Part shown: one piece after another, positions 8,577-18,700 of the stretch
Layout: each line of letters starts with the position of its first letter
Position numbering within the stretch: the stretch's first letter is position 1
Source: Bordetella genomosp. 11
GTDB taxonomy: Bacteria > Pseudomonadota > Gammaproteobacteria > Burkholderiales > Burkholderiaceae_B
Length of the DNA: 64,000 nt
NCBI RefSeq assembly: GCF_002261215.1
Contig: NZ_NEVS01000004.1
Location: forward strand, 3,162,001 to 3,226,000
Direction: 5' to 3'
The notes under the pieces: model-generated
Told to the model about the DNA's origin: nothing
Databases searched by the model: none
What the model saw: the letters and a program-made list of their open reading frames with translations, nothing else
Translations under genes and position numbers: made by a program

Positions 8577-10116
8577 AAGCACTGACCAGCGTCACCAGGC
8601 GGGCGGCCTGTGTATCCAGGTTTTTGGCCGCGGCCGCCGCTTCCTCCACCAGCGCGGCATTGCGCTGCGTCGTCTCGTCCAACTGCGTGACCGCCACGCC
8701 GACCTGCGATATGCCCTGTTCCTGTTCATGGGCTGCGGTCCCCATGCCGGAGATCAGGCCCGCCACATGGCGCACCTGTTCGACGGCATCGTTGATCCGC
8801 GCTCCCGCCAAGCCGACGATCTGGCTGCCAGCCCTGACCTTCGCCACGCTTTCCTGAACCAGCTCGGTGATTTCGCGCGCGGCTTGCGCCGACCGCTGCG
8901 CCAGTGCGCGCACCTCGCTGGCGACGACGGCGAAGCCCCGGCCCTGTTCTCCCGCCCGGGCCGCCTCCACGGCCGCGTTAAGGGCCAGGATGTTGGTCTG
9001 GAAGGCAATCGAGTCGATGATGCTGATGATGTTGCCGATTTTCGTGGCACTTGCCGTGATGTCGTCCATGGTCTTCACAACGTCCTTGACCGAATCGCCG
9101 CCCTTCGCGGCGGCCTCGCTGGCCTTCATGGTCAGGGCAGCAGTCTCCCGCACGGTGTCGGCCGTCTGGCGCACCGTGGCGGTCATCTGCTCCATCGAGG
9201 CTGCCGTCTGCTCCAGGCTCGCGGCCTGCGCTTCCGTGCGCCGGCTCAGGTCCTCGTTGCCCGCCGTCATCTGCGCCGCGCCCGCGGAAATGGACACGCT
9301 ACTTTGCCGGACCTGGCCCACGATGTCGGCCAGGCTGCGCCGCATTGCCTCCATGTTGGCAAGAAGACTCGAGGCGTCGGCCCGCCTGACGCGCACATGC
9401 CCGGAAAGATCGCCCTCCGCGATCCTGCGGGCGATTTCCGCGGCATAGGCGGGTTCGCCACCCAACTGGCGCCGGACACTCCGGATAATGACGATCGCGA
9501 CCGCGGCGCCGAAGACAGCGGAAAAAATCGCCAATGCGGTCATGATCTTCAGTGCCTGCCCGACCGCTGTGGCGGCGTCACCGGCCACCGACAGCGCCTG
9601 ATCCTGCTGGTAGGCCGCCATCTCGTTCAGGACATTCAGATACGCCGCCTGCACTTCGGGCAATTCGGTCAGGACCATGCGGGTGGCCGCCGCGATATCG
9701 TTTCCCGCCACCGCCTGGGCGACCTTTTCCAGCAGCTTGTCGTAGGCCGGCCGGGCGGCCTGAAGCCGCTTGATGAAATCCGCCCCCTGGCTATCGATCA
9801 CGCGTTCGCCCAATTGCTCGATCGCTGCCCCGGCCTGGCGCGCCAGATCGGCCTGATGCGTCGTCCTGTCCGCCCGCTTGCCCCGGTCGGCATCCAGGAT
9901 CTCGTCGCGCGCGAGCGCGGACCGTTGGCCGATTCCGTCCTTGATCTGCTGCAGGTAGATCAGGTTGTCGACGGGGACGTTTGCCAGCAGATTCACGTCC
10001 CCGGCGATACCTGTCAGGTAGTGACGGGCCAGAATGGACGCCGAGCAGCCCAGCACCACCACCATCGCGAACCCCGCGCCCAATAGCCGTCCGAATGACA
10101 CCCGTTTGATCCGCAT
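8545..10116 (-). CDS. Methyl-accepting chemotaxis protein
   Basis: A 523-residue chemoreceptor with one transmembrane segment at each end of a periplasmic domain. Residues 8-30 form the first helix, a four-helix-bundle-like ligand domain follows to about 185, the second helix is about 190-210, then a HAMP linker ([18 protein letters not shown]). The cytoplasmic signalling hairpin contains the near-invariant tip [20 protein letters not shown]. The C terminus has no NWETF-like tether for CheR/CheB. Ligand unknown. The gene is monocistronic and its 3' end overlaps the convergent glycosyltransferase. Confidence 0.93.
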   Translation of the reverse strand: MRIKRVSFGRLLGAGFAMVVVLGCSASILARHYLTGIAGDVNLLANVPVDNLIYLQQIKDGIGQRSALARDEILDADRGKRADRTTHQADLARQAGAAIEQLGERVIDSQGADFIKRLQAARPAYDKLLEKVAQAVAGNDIAAATRMVLTELPEVQAAYLNVLNEMAAYQQDQALSVAGDAATAVGQALKIMTALAIFSAVFGAAVAIVIIRSVRRQLGGEPAYAAEIARRIAEGDLSGHVRVRRADASSLLANMEAMRRSLADIVGQVRQSSVSISAGAAQMTAGNEDLSRRTEAQAASLEQTAASMEQMTATVRQTADTVRETAALTMKASEAAAKGGDSVKDVVKTMDDITASATKIGNIISIIDSIAFQTNILALNAAVEAARAGEQGRGFAVVASEVRALAQRSAQAAREITELVQESVAKVRAGSQIVGLAGARINDAVEQVRHVAGLISGMGTAAHEQEQGISQVGVAVTQLDETTQRNAALVEEAAAAAKNLDTQAARLVTLVSAFKVPAAQPAH

Positions 10117-10259
10117 CCCGCGCCCCGGTTTTGAAATGATTCGCCCGCCCTATGAAGGGCTGCGCCTGTTTCTCTAATTCGGTGGAAACGGCGTACCGGT
10201 TACAGGGCGGGCAAATTTATCCAGGAATGGGTATGCGAGCCGGCGGGGCGCGGCAGGCG

Positions 10260-10547
10260 TCATCCTTCGTCGGCGTCGTCCGGATCCACCCACATATCGG
10301 TGATGCGGCCCGCCGCGTCGGTCAGGATGGTGACGCGGCCCGGCTCCCGATCCGCCGACACGGGCCCGGAGGATATCCGCAGGGCGCGGCCGATCAGATC
10401 GCCCAGCAGGAAGGTCACCACCGGAGCGTGGATCGGTATCGACAGGCTGCCCAGGTCCGTCCTGGATACCTGGCCGCTGTGCCAGGGCCAGGGAGAATCG
10501 TTGCCGGCGCAATCGCCATTCGTGTGCATTGCCGTCGTTTGAGTCAT
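10260..10547 (-). CDS. Hypothetical protein
   Basis: A 95-residue protein read from an ATG at 10547 with GGGAGC upstream. No family is recognised. It is soluble, has no signal peptide, and carries a central hydrophobic stretch (VVTFLLGDLIGRALRI) and an acidic C terminus (WVDPDDADEG). The C-terminal half alternates strand-like segments (GRVTILTDAAGRITDMWV). The frame continues upstream to 10598 but lacks a ribosome site there. Coding is supported by the Shine-Dalgarno, codon pattern and compact fit between neighbours, not by homology. Confidence 0.5.
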   Translation of the reverse strand: MTQTTAMHTNGDCAGNDSPWPWHSGQVSRTDLGSLSIPIHAPVVTFLLGDLIGRALRISSGPVSADREPGRVTILTDAAGRITDMWVDPDDADEG

Positions 10548-10732
10548 CGTGCGCTCCCGGGATGATCGACCCGTCCCGTCGACAGGTCGGGATGGCATGC
10601 AGTGTCGCGGCCGGTGCCCGCCAAAGATAGATAGGCATCCGCCCTAGCCCGAACGCGGCATCGCCCTCCGGCGGGCTAGCCTATGGCTTCGTCCTCGCCC
10701 ACTTGGCCGATGCGCGCGGTTAAGATCGCCCG

Positions 10733-11803
10733 ATGCACCCATTTCGCCTCTTCGCCGCCGCCATTGCCCTTGTCGCCCTTTTCGCGCCGCCGGCCGGCGC
10801 GCAGCCGGCCTATGACGGCTACCACCGGGGCGTCTACCTGCTCTTCCTGAACAGCCCGCCAGCTGGCGAACCGCGATCCGTTCCGCCGACGCTGGCGTTG
10901 TCCTTCGGCGGCGAAGCGGTCCATGCCGTCATGGATACCGGGTCCACCGGCATCGTCGTCGCCGCCTCGTCGATACCCGACGTCGACAGCCTGCGGACCC
11001 TCGGACCGGGTACGCTGAGTTACTCCAGTTCCGGACGCATCATGCGCGGCCGCTGGGTCGTGACCGCCGCGACCGTCGCCGGCGCCAACGGCGCATCCAT
11101 CACCACGCGGCCGCTGCCCGTACTGGCGATAGACCGCATCGACTGCTTCCAGAATGCGCGAGACTGCCAGCCCACGGATCATCCTCGCCATGTCGCCATG
11201 ATAGGCATCGGCTTTGCCCGCGAGGCCGATCATCAGGCGCAAAGCACACCGGACAAAAATCCTTTCCTGAACCTGCCCGGCATGGGCGACGGCCGCCAGC
11301 CGGGCACCATGCGACGCGGCTATGTGGTCACCCGCGAAGGCGTACATGTGGGGCTGACCGCGGCCAATACCCGCGGCGAATATCGCTACGTCAAACTGGC
11401 GAAGGCGGCGGACGGCGGGGACTGGTCACCGCTGCCGGCCTGCATCGCGCTGGATCGGGGCACGAGCGCCTGCGGCACGGCGCTGGTGGACACCGGGGTA
11501 TCGGTCATGTATTTGACGGTGCCGCCGGACCGGCAAGCCGGCCACATCGACCCGGCGTCCGGGCAAACGCTGGCACCGGGTACGCGGGTAACGATACGCA
11601 TGGGCACGGACGGCAGCGCGCGATCCCCTGCCTACGGCTTCGCCGCGGGCGATACGGGCGACCCCGCCGCGCCGGCGCGCATCGTCCTGGTCCAGGGCAA
11701 CCAGCGCCCGACGTTCGTCAATACCAGCGTGCATGCGCTGAACGTCTTCGATTACCTGTTCGACGCGGATGCCGGCTATGTCGGATTCCGCCGCGTGCGC
11801 TGA
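10733..11803 (+). CDS. Secreted pepsin-fold (A1-like) aspartic protease homologue
   Basis: A 356-residue protein with a clear signal peptide (cleavage near AGA-Q at residue 23). Two DTG motifs stand 185 residues apart: D68 in VMDTGSTGIVV and D253 in LVDTGVSVMYL. In pepsin the catalytic aspartates are 183 apart. The hydrophobic-hydrophobic-Gly motif expected about 90 residues after the first aspartate is present (AMIGIGF, residues 155-161). The C-terminal FDYLFDADAGYVGF matches the end of pepsins. Two close cysteine pairs (138/145 and 237/247) suggest disulfides. The fourth position of the second motif is Val rather than Thr/Ser, so activity is uncertain. The neighbours suggest no pathway. Confidence 0.7.
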   Translation: MHPFRLFAAAIALVALFAPPAGAQPAYDGYHRGVYLLFLNSPPAGEPRSVPPTLALSFGGEAVHAVMDTGSTGIVVAASSIPDVDSLRTLGPGTLSYSSSGRIMRGRWVVTAATVAGANGASITTRPLPVLAIDRIDCFQNARDCQPTDHPRHVAMIGIGFAREADHQAQSTPDKNPFLNLPGMGDGRQPGTMRRGYVVTREGVHVGLTAANTRGEYRYVKLAKAADGGDWSPLPACIALDRGTSACGTALVDTGVSVMYLTVPPDRQAGHIDPASGQTLAPGTRVTIRMGTDGSARSPAYGFAAGDTGDPAAPARIVLVQGNQRPTFVNTSVHALNVFDYLFDADAGYVGFRRVR

Positions 11804-11856
11804 AAAGGGCTGCATCGGCCGGCAAAGACTGCGCACGGGCGTGGGCTGGAGCCCCG

Positions 11857-12120
11857 TCAGGACTTGTGCTCCGCCGTGGTATGCGCGCCCTCGGTTTCCC
11901 GATCGCGCTCGGCCACGTCTGTGTTGGAAGTATCCGGCTTGACGGATTTGCCGGCATGCCGCTTCGCGGCCGCCTGCTTCGCTTCCTGTGAATCGAATCG
12001 ATGCGCCTTTCCCATGGCGTGGGCGGCGCGGCCGCCCTGCGCCGCGATACCCCGCAGCAACTCGGGATCCATCGCGGCGAAGCCTCTCGGCTTGCGGCTG
12101 GTTTTGCGTTCCTCGGTCAT
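11857..12120 (-). CDS. KGG-repeat stress protein
   Basis: An 87-residue hydrophilic protein starting at the ATG at 12120, with AGGGGG upstream; an ATG at 12123 is immediately adjacent. It carries the Gly/Lys/Arg-rich repeats of the KGG family (RGFAAMDPELLRGIAAQGG and a degenerate second copy ending AAAKRHAGK), as in YciG and fungal Con-10. Such proteins are general-stress-induced and mostly disordered; their biochemical role is unclear. The C-terminal 30 residues are acidic and low-complexity. It appears to be a single-gene unit. Confidence 0.75.
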   Translation of the reverse strand: MTEERKTSRKPRGFAAMDPELLRGIAAQGGRAAHAMGKAHRFDSQEAKQAAAKRHAGKSVKPDTSNTDVAERDRETEGAHTTAEHKS

Positions 12121-12491
12121 CATGCGCCCCCTATGGTCAGTAGCGCTGATCAGGCAACAGGCGTGCCCGGCAGGACTCATGCCCGGATTTCCCTGTCCCC
12201 AGGGTGTGCGCGCCGGTCTTTCGCGCGGCGGCGGCTTCAAGGATCGGCACCGCTTACCGTCTTTGTAGCGCTTGCGGGCAAGCCCCGGAACAGAGGCCAG
12301 ACGGGCGATTCAGCCCTTTGATCGTTACTTAATATGTATATTCCCGTCAGCGCCTGGCCTTGCCTTGAATCGCAAACAAAGGGCCTGGCAGTTATATGCG
12401 GGCGCCGAAGCCGGGTGCGGAGGGCGACGCGGCGCTTACAAATGGTGACGGTGGCAATTGGGAAGCCCCGTAGCGCGATGCTACTTTTTCG

Positions 12492-12584
12492 GCGGGTCGA
12501 CGGGCTGTATTTCATGCAGCTGGTACGTCGTGGACCCGCACACGAGCTTTGAGGCCACCGCGTTTGCAGTGGCCTCTTTTTTTT
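12492..12584 (+). ncRNA. Candidate structured small RNA (3' part)
   Basis: On the plus strand a long stem-loop forms: GCGGGTC (12492-12498) pairs with GACCCGC (12533-12539), GACG (12499-12502) with CGTC (12526-12529), and GCTG (12504-12507) with CAGC (12517-12520). A strong terminator follows at once. No convincing protein gene is transcribed rightward into it. The 5' end is not determined; an A+T-rich patch at 12323-12343 could hold a promoter, giving a transcript of about 240 bases. A 72-codon frame at 12334-12552 overlaps but is Arg-rich and unlike a protein. Confidence 0.35.
12551..12584 (+). terminator. Strong rho-independent terminator
   Basis: GAGGCCAC (12551-12558) and GTGGCCTC (12569-12576) form an 8-base-pair stem with a 10-base loop, followed by eight T residues. 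The T tract is on the plus strand only, so it terminates rightward transcription and does not serve the leftward NADH dehydrogenase gene ending at 12588. Confidence 0.85.
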
Positions 12585-12587
12585 GGC

Positions 12588-13979
12588 TCAATGCAATTTG
12601 ACTCGCGGATGGGTGCGCCGGGTCAACAGCCGCGCCAGCGCCAGCGAGACGGTGCGTGAAACCCCGAGCACGGCACGGTGATGCAGCAGATGCAGGCTGG
12701 CGTACATCCAGCGCGCCAACGTGCCGCTGACGAAAAACCCCCGGCCCAGCAACGCCCCCATCAGGCTGCCAACGCCGCGCTCGCGGCCCAGCGCCACCAG
12801 CGAGCCACGGTCCTTGTAGACAAAATCGCCGCGCGGCTCGGGTTTGCCGGCGATGCGGGCGCCAAGCCGGCGCAGCAGATAGCCGGCCTGCTGGTGGGCC
12901 GCCTGGGCGCGCGCCGGTACGACCCTGCCGTCAGGCCGGGGCGCGGCGGCGCAATCGCCGAAGGCCAGGATATGGGGATCTTCCGTCTGCAGGCGAGCAT
13001 CCACCTCCAATTGCCCGGCACGGTTGCGCGGCAGGTCCAGCGTACCCAGCACGTCCGGTCCCTTGATTCCCGCGGCCCACATGCAAAGATCGGCCGGGAA
13101 CGTGCGCCCGTCCTTCGTGTGCAGGGCGTCGTCCGTGACTTCGGATACCAGGCAGCCGCTTTCGATGGCGATATCCAGACTCTCCAGCCGCCGCTGCGCG
13201 GCGCGCGACAGGCGCTCGGGCAAAGCGGCCAGGATGCGCGGCGCCCCTTCGACGATGCGAATGCGCAGATCCTTGCCCGCGTCGAAATTCGGCAGGCCGT
13301 AGGCAGCCACCAGGCGGCTGGCTTCCCGCAGCTCCGCCGCCAGTTCGACCCCCGTGGCGCCGCCGCCCACAATGGCGATATGCAGCCGCGCCGCGGGATC
13401 GCGGACCTTGGCCTGGTCGACCTTGACCATGGCCTGCAGCATCGTCAGACGGAATTGTTCGGCCGATTCCGGCGTGTCCAGCGTAATCGCATGTTCGCGG
13501 GCGCCGGGCGTGCCGAAGAAGTTCGACGTGCTGCCCACGGCGATGACCAGGGTGTCGTAGGGAATCTCGCGTTCCGGCAGCAGGGGCGGACCGGCCGGGC
13601 CGGGGACGGCGCCGACATGCACGATCCGGCGCGCGCGATCCACGCCCTGCATGGCCCCCAGCACGAAACTGAAGTGCGACAGGCTGGCCAGCATCAGGTA
13701 GGACAGCCCTTCCTGCTGGACGTCGACCGTGCCCGCGGCGGCCTCATGCAGGGTGGGTTTCCAGATATGGAGCATGTGACTGTCGATCAGGGTGACGTGC
13801 TGGCCGCCGTAGCGGCGGCCCAGCCCGGTCGCCAGTTCCAGGCCGCCCGCGCCGCCCCCTACGATGACGACCCGGTGCGGCGGCCGTGCGGCCAGCTCCT
13901 GCGCGGGCACGTCCGCATCGGTGGTTCCGGGTTGGTCGGGCCGCGCATGCGTGCGCAGCAGTACGGGGGTTTCAGGCAT
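12588..13979 (-). CDS. Type II NADH:quinone oxidoreductase (NDH-2-like)
   Basis: A 463-residue FAD enzyme passing electrons from NADH to quinone without proton pumping. The FAD-binding motif VVIVGGGAGGLE is at residues 37-48 and the NAD(P)-binding motif IAIVGGGATGVE follows mid-protein. The family stretch ILAFGDCAAA is present. The C-terminal third has the amphipathic helices and hydrophobic segments of the membrane-attached NDH-2 group (LGRGFFVSGTLARWMYASLH). The start at 13979 gives the usual length, and the 35 residues upstream in frame are unlike any family member. It lies 230 bases downstream of the RND operon on the same strand and could be co-transcribed. Confidence 0.88.
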   Translation of the reverse strand: MPETPVLLRTHARPDQPGTTDADVPAQELAARPPHRVVIVGGGAGGLELATGLGRRYGGQHVTLIDSHMLHIWKPTLHEAAAGTVDVQQEGLSYLMLASLSHFSFVLGAMQGVDRARRIVHVGAVPGPAGPPLLPEREIPYDTLVIAVGSTSNFFGTPGAREHAITLDTPESAEQFRLTMLQAMVKVDQAKVRDPAARLHIAIVGGGATGVELAAELREASRLVAAYGLPNFDAGKDLRIRIVEGAPRILAALPERLSRAAQRRLESLDIAIESGCLVSEVTDDALHTKDGRTFPADLCMWAAGIKGPDVLGTLDLPRNRAGQLEVDARLQTEDPHILAFGDCAAAPRPDGRVVPARAQAAHQQAGYLLRRLGARIAGKPEPRGDFVYKDRGSLVALGRERGVGSLMGALLGRGFFVSGTLARWMYASLHLLHHRAVLGVSRTVSLALARLLTRRTHPRVKLH

Positions 13980-14209
13980 GGGGAGCACCTCGGCACGGCC
14001 GCCGCCCCTACAGGGCGGCGCGGGAACACCGGACGGCCCCTGGGCCGCCGGACGGTCGCCACCGCGCAGCAAACCGTGTTCCATGACCCCCGGGCGCCCG
14101 AGGTCCGCTCCGTCGCTACGGTGGTGTCCGCGGCCCTGGGCGTCGGCGCCCTGCTACACGCCGCGAGGGTATCCGCGGCCCCCCTTTTGGCGCCGCGGCC
14201 TGCGTCGTT

Positions 14210-15745
14210 CTAGGGCCGGGTCCGCGGGTCCTGGGCCCCGGCGGTCTGGTCCGGCTTCTTCGTAATCTCTTCCCAGCCGCCGCCCAGCGCCTTGTACAAC
14301 GCCACGCGGTTGAGCAGCGCCCCCAGCCCGGCCTGGACCAATTGCAGCTGCGCGTTGTAGTAGGTGATCTGGGCGTTCTGCACCTGCAGGTAGCTGTCCA
14401 CCCCGCCGTTGTACCGCATGGTCGACAATTCCACGCTACGGGCGGAAGACGCTTCCAGGGCGCGCAGCGACTGTACCTGCGTGCCGAAGGTGGCCTCGCC
14501 CGCCAGGCCATCCGAGACTTCCTGGAACGCCTGTTGGATGGCCTGCTCGTATTGCGCCACCGCGATGTTGTCGCGCGCCTTGGCCAACGCGAGATTCGAG
14601 CGTATGGCGCCGCCGGCGAACAGGGGCGTGGTGATGGAAGGCGAGAAACTCCAGAATCCGTGGCCGCCCTTGAACAGATCGTCCAGGGACGGACTGGCCG
14701 CCCCCAACAGCCCGGTCAGCGAGATCGTCGGGAAAAACGCCGCGCGTGCCGCGCCGATATTGGCGTTGGCGGAGCGCAGGTTGTTTTCCGCCGCGAGGAT
14801 GTCGGGACGCCGCTCCAGCAAGGCGGACGGCAGGCCGGCGGGAATGGTCGCCAGGACTTGCGCGTCGTCGAAGGGCGCGGGCGCCGGCAGGTCCGGCGGC
14901 AGCGGCGCGCCGACCAGCAGCACCAGGGCATTGATGGCCTGCGCCTGGGCCCGCGCCAGTTCGGCCAGATTGGCCGACGCGCCATCGAGCAGCGACTTGG
15001 CCTGGTTCAGGTCCAGTTCGGAGGACACGCCGCCATCGAAGCGGCGCTTGACGAGGTCATACGATGCCTGCCGGGACTCCAGCGTCCTGCGCGTCAGCTC
15101 GAGCTGCACGTCGGCCGCGCGCAGGTTCAGATAGGCCTGCGCCACCTCTCCCACCAGCGAAATCTGCACGCTGCGGCGCGCCTGCTCGGTGGCCAGGTAC
15201 TGCTGGTAGGCCGCTTCGGACAGGCTGCGCAGGCGGCCGAAGACGTCGATCTCGAAGGTGGTCAATCCCAGGCCGGCCTGGTACTGGCTGCTGATGGACG
15301 GAGAATCCGCACCGCCCGGCCGCAGATCGGCGGGCAGGCGCTGGCGCGTGCCCTGGATACCGGCGCCGATGCTGGGAAACAGGGCGCCGCGCTGCACGCC
15401 CCATTGCGCGCGGGCTTCCTCGACGCGCTGCACCGCCACGCGCAGGTCGCGGTTGTTCTGCAAGGACAGCGCGACCAGGGCCTGCAGGCGCGGATCGCGG
15501 AAAAAATCGCGCCAGCCGATATCGGCCGCGGCCATGTCGCTGGCGGGCGCCAGCGCGGCGGCCGGTTGCGTGCCGGCCGTGGTCGCCTTGTCGTAGCCGC
15601 TGTAGACCAGCTTGGGCTGGTCCGGCCAATCCGCCTGAATAGGCGCGGCGGGCCGCTCGTAGGTCGGCGCCAGCGTGCAGCCGCTGATCGCGGCGGCGAG
15701 GGCCGCCAGCGCGCTGGTCTTCAGCATGGACGGCGTGCGCATCAT
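14210..15745 (-). CDS. Outer-membrane efflux channel lipoprotein (OprM/NodT family)
   Basis: A 511-residue TolC-like channel that closes the tripartite RND pump at the outer membrane. The N terminus has a lipoprotein signal (AAISGC, lipid-modified cysteine about residue 23) followed by TLAPTYERP, typical of the NodT/OprM group. Two repeats of the outer membrane efflux fold follow, with coiled-coil helices rich in Ala, Gln and Arg. The start codon (15745 or the adjacent ATG at 15742) overlaps the stop of the permease gene, so the two are translationally coupled. Confidence 0.93.
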   Translation of the reverse strand: MMRTPSMLKTSALAALAAAISGCTLAPTYERPAAPIQADWPDQPKLVYSGYDKATTAGTQPAAALAPASDMAAADIGWRDFFRDPRLQALVALSLQNNRDLRVAVQRVEEARAQWGVQRGALFPSIGAGIQGTRQRLPADLRPGGADSPSISSQYQAGLGLTTFEIDVFGRLRSLSEAAYQQYLATEQARRSVQISLVGEVAQAYLNLRAADVQLELTRRTLESRQASYDLVKRRFDGGVSSELDLNQAKSLLDGASANLAELARAQAQAINALVLLVGAPLPPDLPAPAPFDDAQVLATIPAGLPSALLERRPDILAAENNLRSANANIGAARAAFFPTISLTGLLGAASPSLDDLFKGGHGFWSFSPSITTPLFAGGAIRSNLALAKARDNIAVAQYEQAIQQAFQEVSDGLAGEATFGTQVQSLRALEASSARSVELSTMRYNGGVDSYLQVQNAQITYYNAQLQLVQAGLGALLNRVALYKALGGGWEEITKKPDQTAGAQDPRTRP

Positions 15746-18700
15746 TCGCCCTCCCCTTCCGTGGCGGGGGTGGGCGGTGTGCCTTCCCTTGCCCGTTTGG
15801 CGGCCTGCTCTTCATCGAAGGCGCGCTTTTCCGCGCCGAGCAGCCTGGGCTTGGTCTTGAACAGCCCCAGCACCACGACGAAGAAAGTCGGCACGAAGAT
15901 CACCGCGAAAGGCGTGGCCGCCAGCATGCCGCCCAGCACGCCCAGGCCCACCGCCCGCTGGCTGGCCGCGCCCGCGCCGGTGGCGATGGCCAGCGGAATC
16001 ACGCCAAGGATGAAGGCAAGCGACGTCATCAGGATGGGCCGGAAACGCAGTCGGGCGGCTTCGATCGCCGCTTCGTAAATACCGGCGCCGCGCGCGTATT
16101 GGTCCTTGGCGAACTCGACGATCAGGATCGCGTTCTTTGCCGCCAGGCCGATCACCGTCACCATGCCGACCTGGAAGTACACGTCGTTGGACATGCCAAG
16201 CAAGCCCACCAGGCCCACGGCGCCCAGCATGCCCAGGGGCACGACCAGCATCACCGACAAGGGAATCGCCCAGCTTTCGTACAGGGCGGCCAAGACAAGG
16301 AACACCACCAGCAGCGACAGGCCCATCAGGATGGGCGCCTGGCTGCCGGCCTGCTGTTCCTGATAGGACAGGCCGTTCCATTCGTAGCCGAAGCCCGGCG
16401 GCAGCTGCGTCATCAGGTGTTCCATTTCCAGCATGGCTTCGCCGCTGGTGTGGCCCGGCGCCGCATCGCCCGAAATCCGGATCGACTCATAGCTGTTGTA
16501 GCGCACGATCTGCACAGGCCCCTGGCCCCACTTCGCCGTAACGAAGCTGGACAGGGGCACCATGCCGCCGCTGCCATTGCGCGCGTTCAGGTTCAGGATG
16601 TCTTCCACCTGCATGCGATAGGGCGCGTCCGCCTGCACCCAGACGTTCTGCATGCGGCCGAAGTTGGGGAACTTGTTGATCAGCGCGCTGCCGACCGCGG
16701 TCGACACCAACGTCGCCGCTTCATCGAAATCCACACCCAGCGCCGCGGCCTTCTGGCGATCGATGGTCAGCGACAACTGCGCGCTGGGCCCCAGCCCGGA
16801 GATGCGCACCTGCGACAGCACCGGGCTCTTCATGGCCAGCCCCATCAACTGGCCGGTGGCCTCGCCCAGGGCCGCGGAGCCGGCGCCGGACCGATCCTGC
16901 AACCGGAAATCGAAGCCGGTTGCGTTGCCCAGCGAAGAAATCGCCGGCGGCATCACGGTGAACACCATGGCATCGTGGATGCCCATCAACAGGTTGTTCA
17001 ATGCGCGGAACGACACCGCCTGCGCCGAATCCGCTCGCGATTTGCGTTCGTCGAAATCCTTCAAGGTCGTGAAGGCGATGGCCGCATTCAAACCGTTGCC
17101 GTTGAAGCTGAACCCCTGCACCGCGATGATGTTCTGCACCTGCGGCTGTGCCATGAAGTACTTCTCCACCTGCTCCAGGACGTCCACCGCGCGATTGGCG
17201 CTGGAACCGGACGGCAGCTCGATATTGCTGATCACGTAGCCCTGGTCTTCCTCGGGCAGGAAGGATGACGGCATGCGCCAGTACAGCCAGCCCAGCAGAA
17301 GCACCAGCACCAGGTAGATCACCATCATCCGGCCGCCCTTGTGCAGGATGCGCGATACCCAGTTCTGGTAGGCGTGCGTGCCCCTGTCGAAGCGGCGGTT
17401 GAACCAGCCGAAAAAGCCGCGCTTTTCCTCGTGCCGGTCATGCGGCACCGGCTTCAGGATGGTCGCGCACAAGGCGGGCGTGAAGCTCAGCGCCAGGAAA
17501 GCCGAGAAGAAGATCGACACCGCCATGGCCACGGCGAACTGCCGGTAGATGACGCCCACCGAGCCGCCCATGAAGGCCAGCGGCAGGAACACGCTGACCA
17601 GCACCAGCGTAATACCGGTGATGGCCCCGGTGATCTGCGGCATCGCGCGCGCCGTCGCCTCTTTGGGCGACAGGCCTTCGGAGGCCATGATCCGCTCGAC
17701 GTTTTCCACCACCACGATGGCGTCGTCCACGAGGATGCCGATCGCCAGCACCATCGCGAACATGGTCAGCACGTTGATGGAAAATCCCAGCGCCAGCATG
17801 ACCGCGAAGGCGCCCATCATGGCCACCGGCACGACCAGGGCCGGGATGATGGTGTAGCGGACGTTCTGCAGGAACAGGAACATCACCAGGAACACCAGCA
17901 CCATCGCCTCGAGCAGCGTCTTGACCACGTCGGAGATCGACGTCTGCACGTACGGCGCGGTGTCGTAGGGGATGTCGTATTTGATGTTGGCGGGGAAGTA
18001 CTTGGACAACTGCGCCATCTGCTCGCGCACTCCCTTGGCCGTGGCAAGCGCATTGGCGTCCGGCGACAGGATGATGGCGAAGGCTGCGGTCGGTTTGCCG
18101 TTCAGGCGCGCGCCGAAGAAGTAGTTGTCGGCGCCGATTTCGACACGCGCGACATCGCGTATGCGCACCAGCGAACCGTCGGTATTGGCGCGCAGCACCA
18201 GGTTGCCGAAGCCTTCGACGGTGGACAACTGGCCGTTGGCGATCACGGTGGCCGTGGTGCGCTGGTCCGCCGGGTTGGGCGGGCCGCCCATATTGCCGCC
18301 GGAAATAAGCACGTTCTGCTGCGCGATGACGCGATTGACGTCCGACATGCTCAGGTTGTAGCCCACCAGCTTCTGCGGATCGACCCAGATGCGCATGGCA
18401 CGCGGCGCGGCGAACAACTGGAACTGGCCCACGCCGGGCACGCGCGACACAGGGTTCTTCACATTGCGCGTGACGTAATCGGCCAGCGCCGTCTGGTCCA
18501 TCGTGCCATCGGTGGACGACACCGTCACGATCATCAGGAAACCGGTACTGGTTTGCTGGAACTGCAGGCCCTGCTGCGCGACCGCGGCCGGCAACTGGGC
18601 CGTCACGTTGGCGACGCGGTTCTGCACGTCGACCTGCGCGAGGTCCGGATCGCGGCCGGGCGCGAAGGTGGCGGTGATGGTCGACTGTCCGTTCGAGTCG

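Larger units (their letters stand above)
12121..12587. other. Intergenic region with candidate RNA
   Basis: These 467 bases between the KGG gene and the NADH dehydrogenase gene hold the KGG upstream region on the left, then an A+T-rich patch (12318-12343), the candidate RNA stem-loop and its terminator. I see no supported protein gene. Confidence 0.5.

Noticed and set aside
10174..10638. 154-codon minus-strand frame overlapping the 95-residue hypothetical gene
   Set aside because: It lacks a ribosome site and has shadow composition; the alternative frame with GGGAGC before its ATG is preferred.
12334..12552. 72-codon plus-strand frame before the terminator at 12551
   Set aside because: It is Arg-rich, has no ribosome site and no family likeness; the stem-loop structure fits a non-coding RNA better.
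14342..16078. Long plus-strand open frames opposite the RND pump genes, such as 14342-16078 and 17341-18954
   Set aside because: They are antisense to strongly conserved efflux genes and rich in Arg, Gly and His as expected of high-G+C shadow frames; they resemble no protein family.
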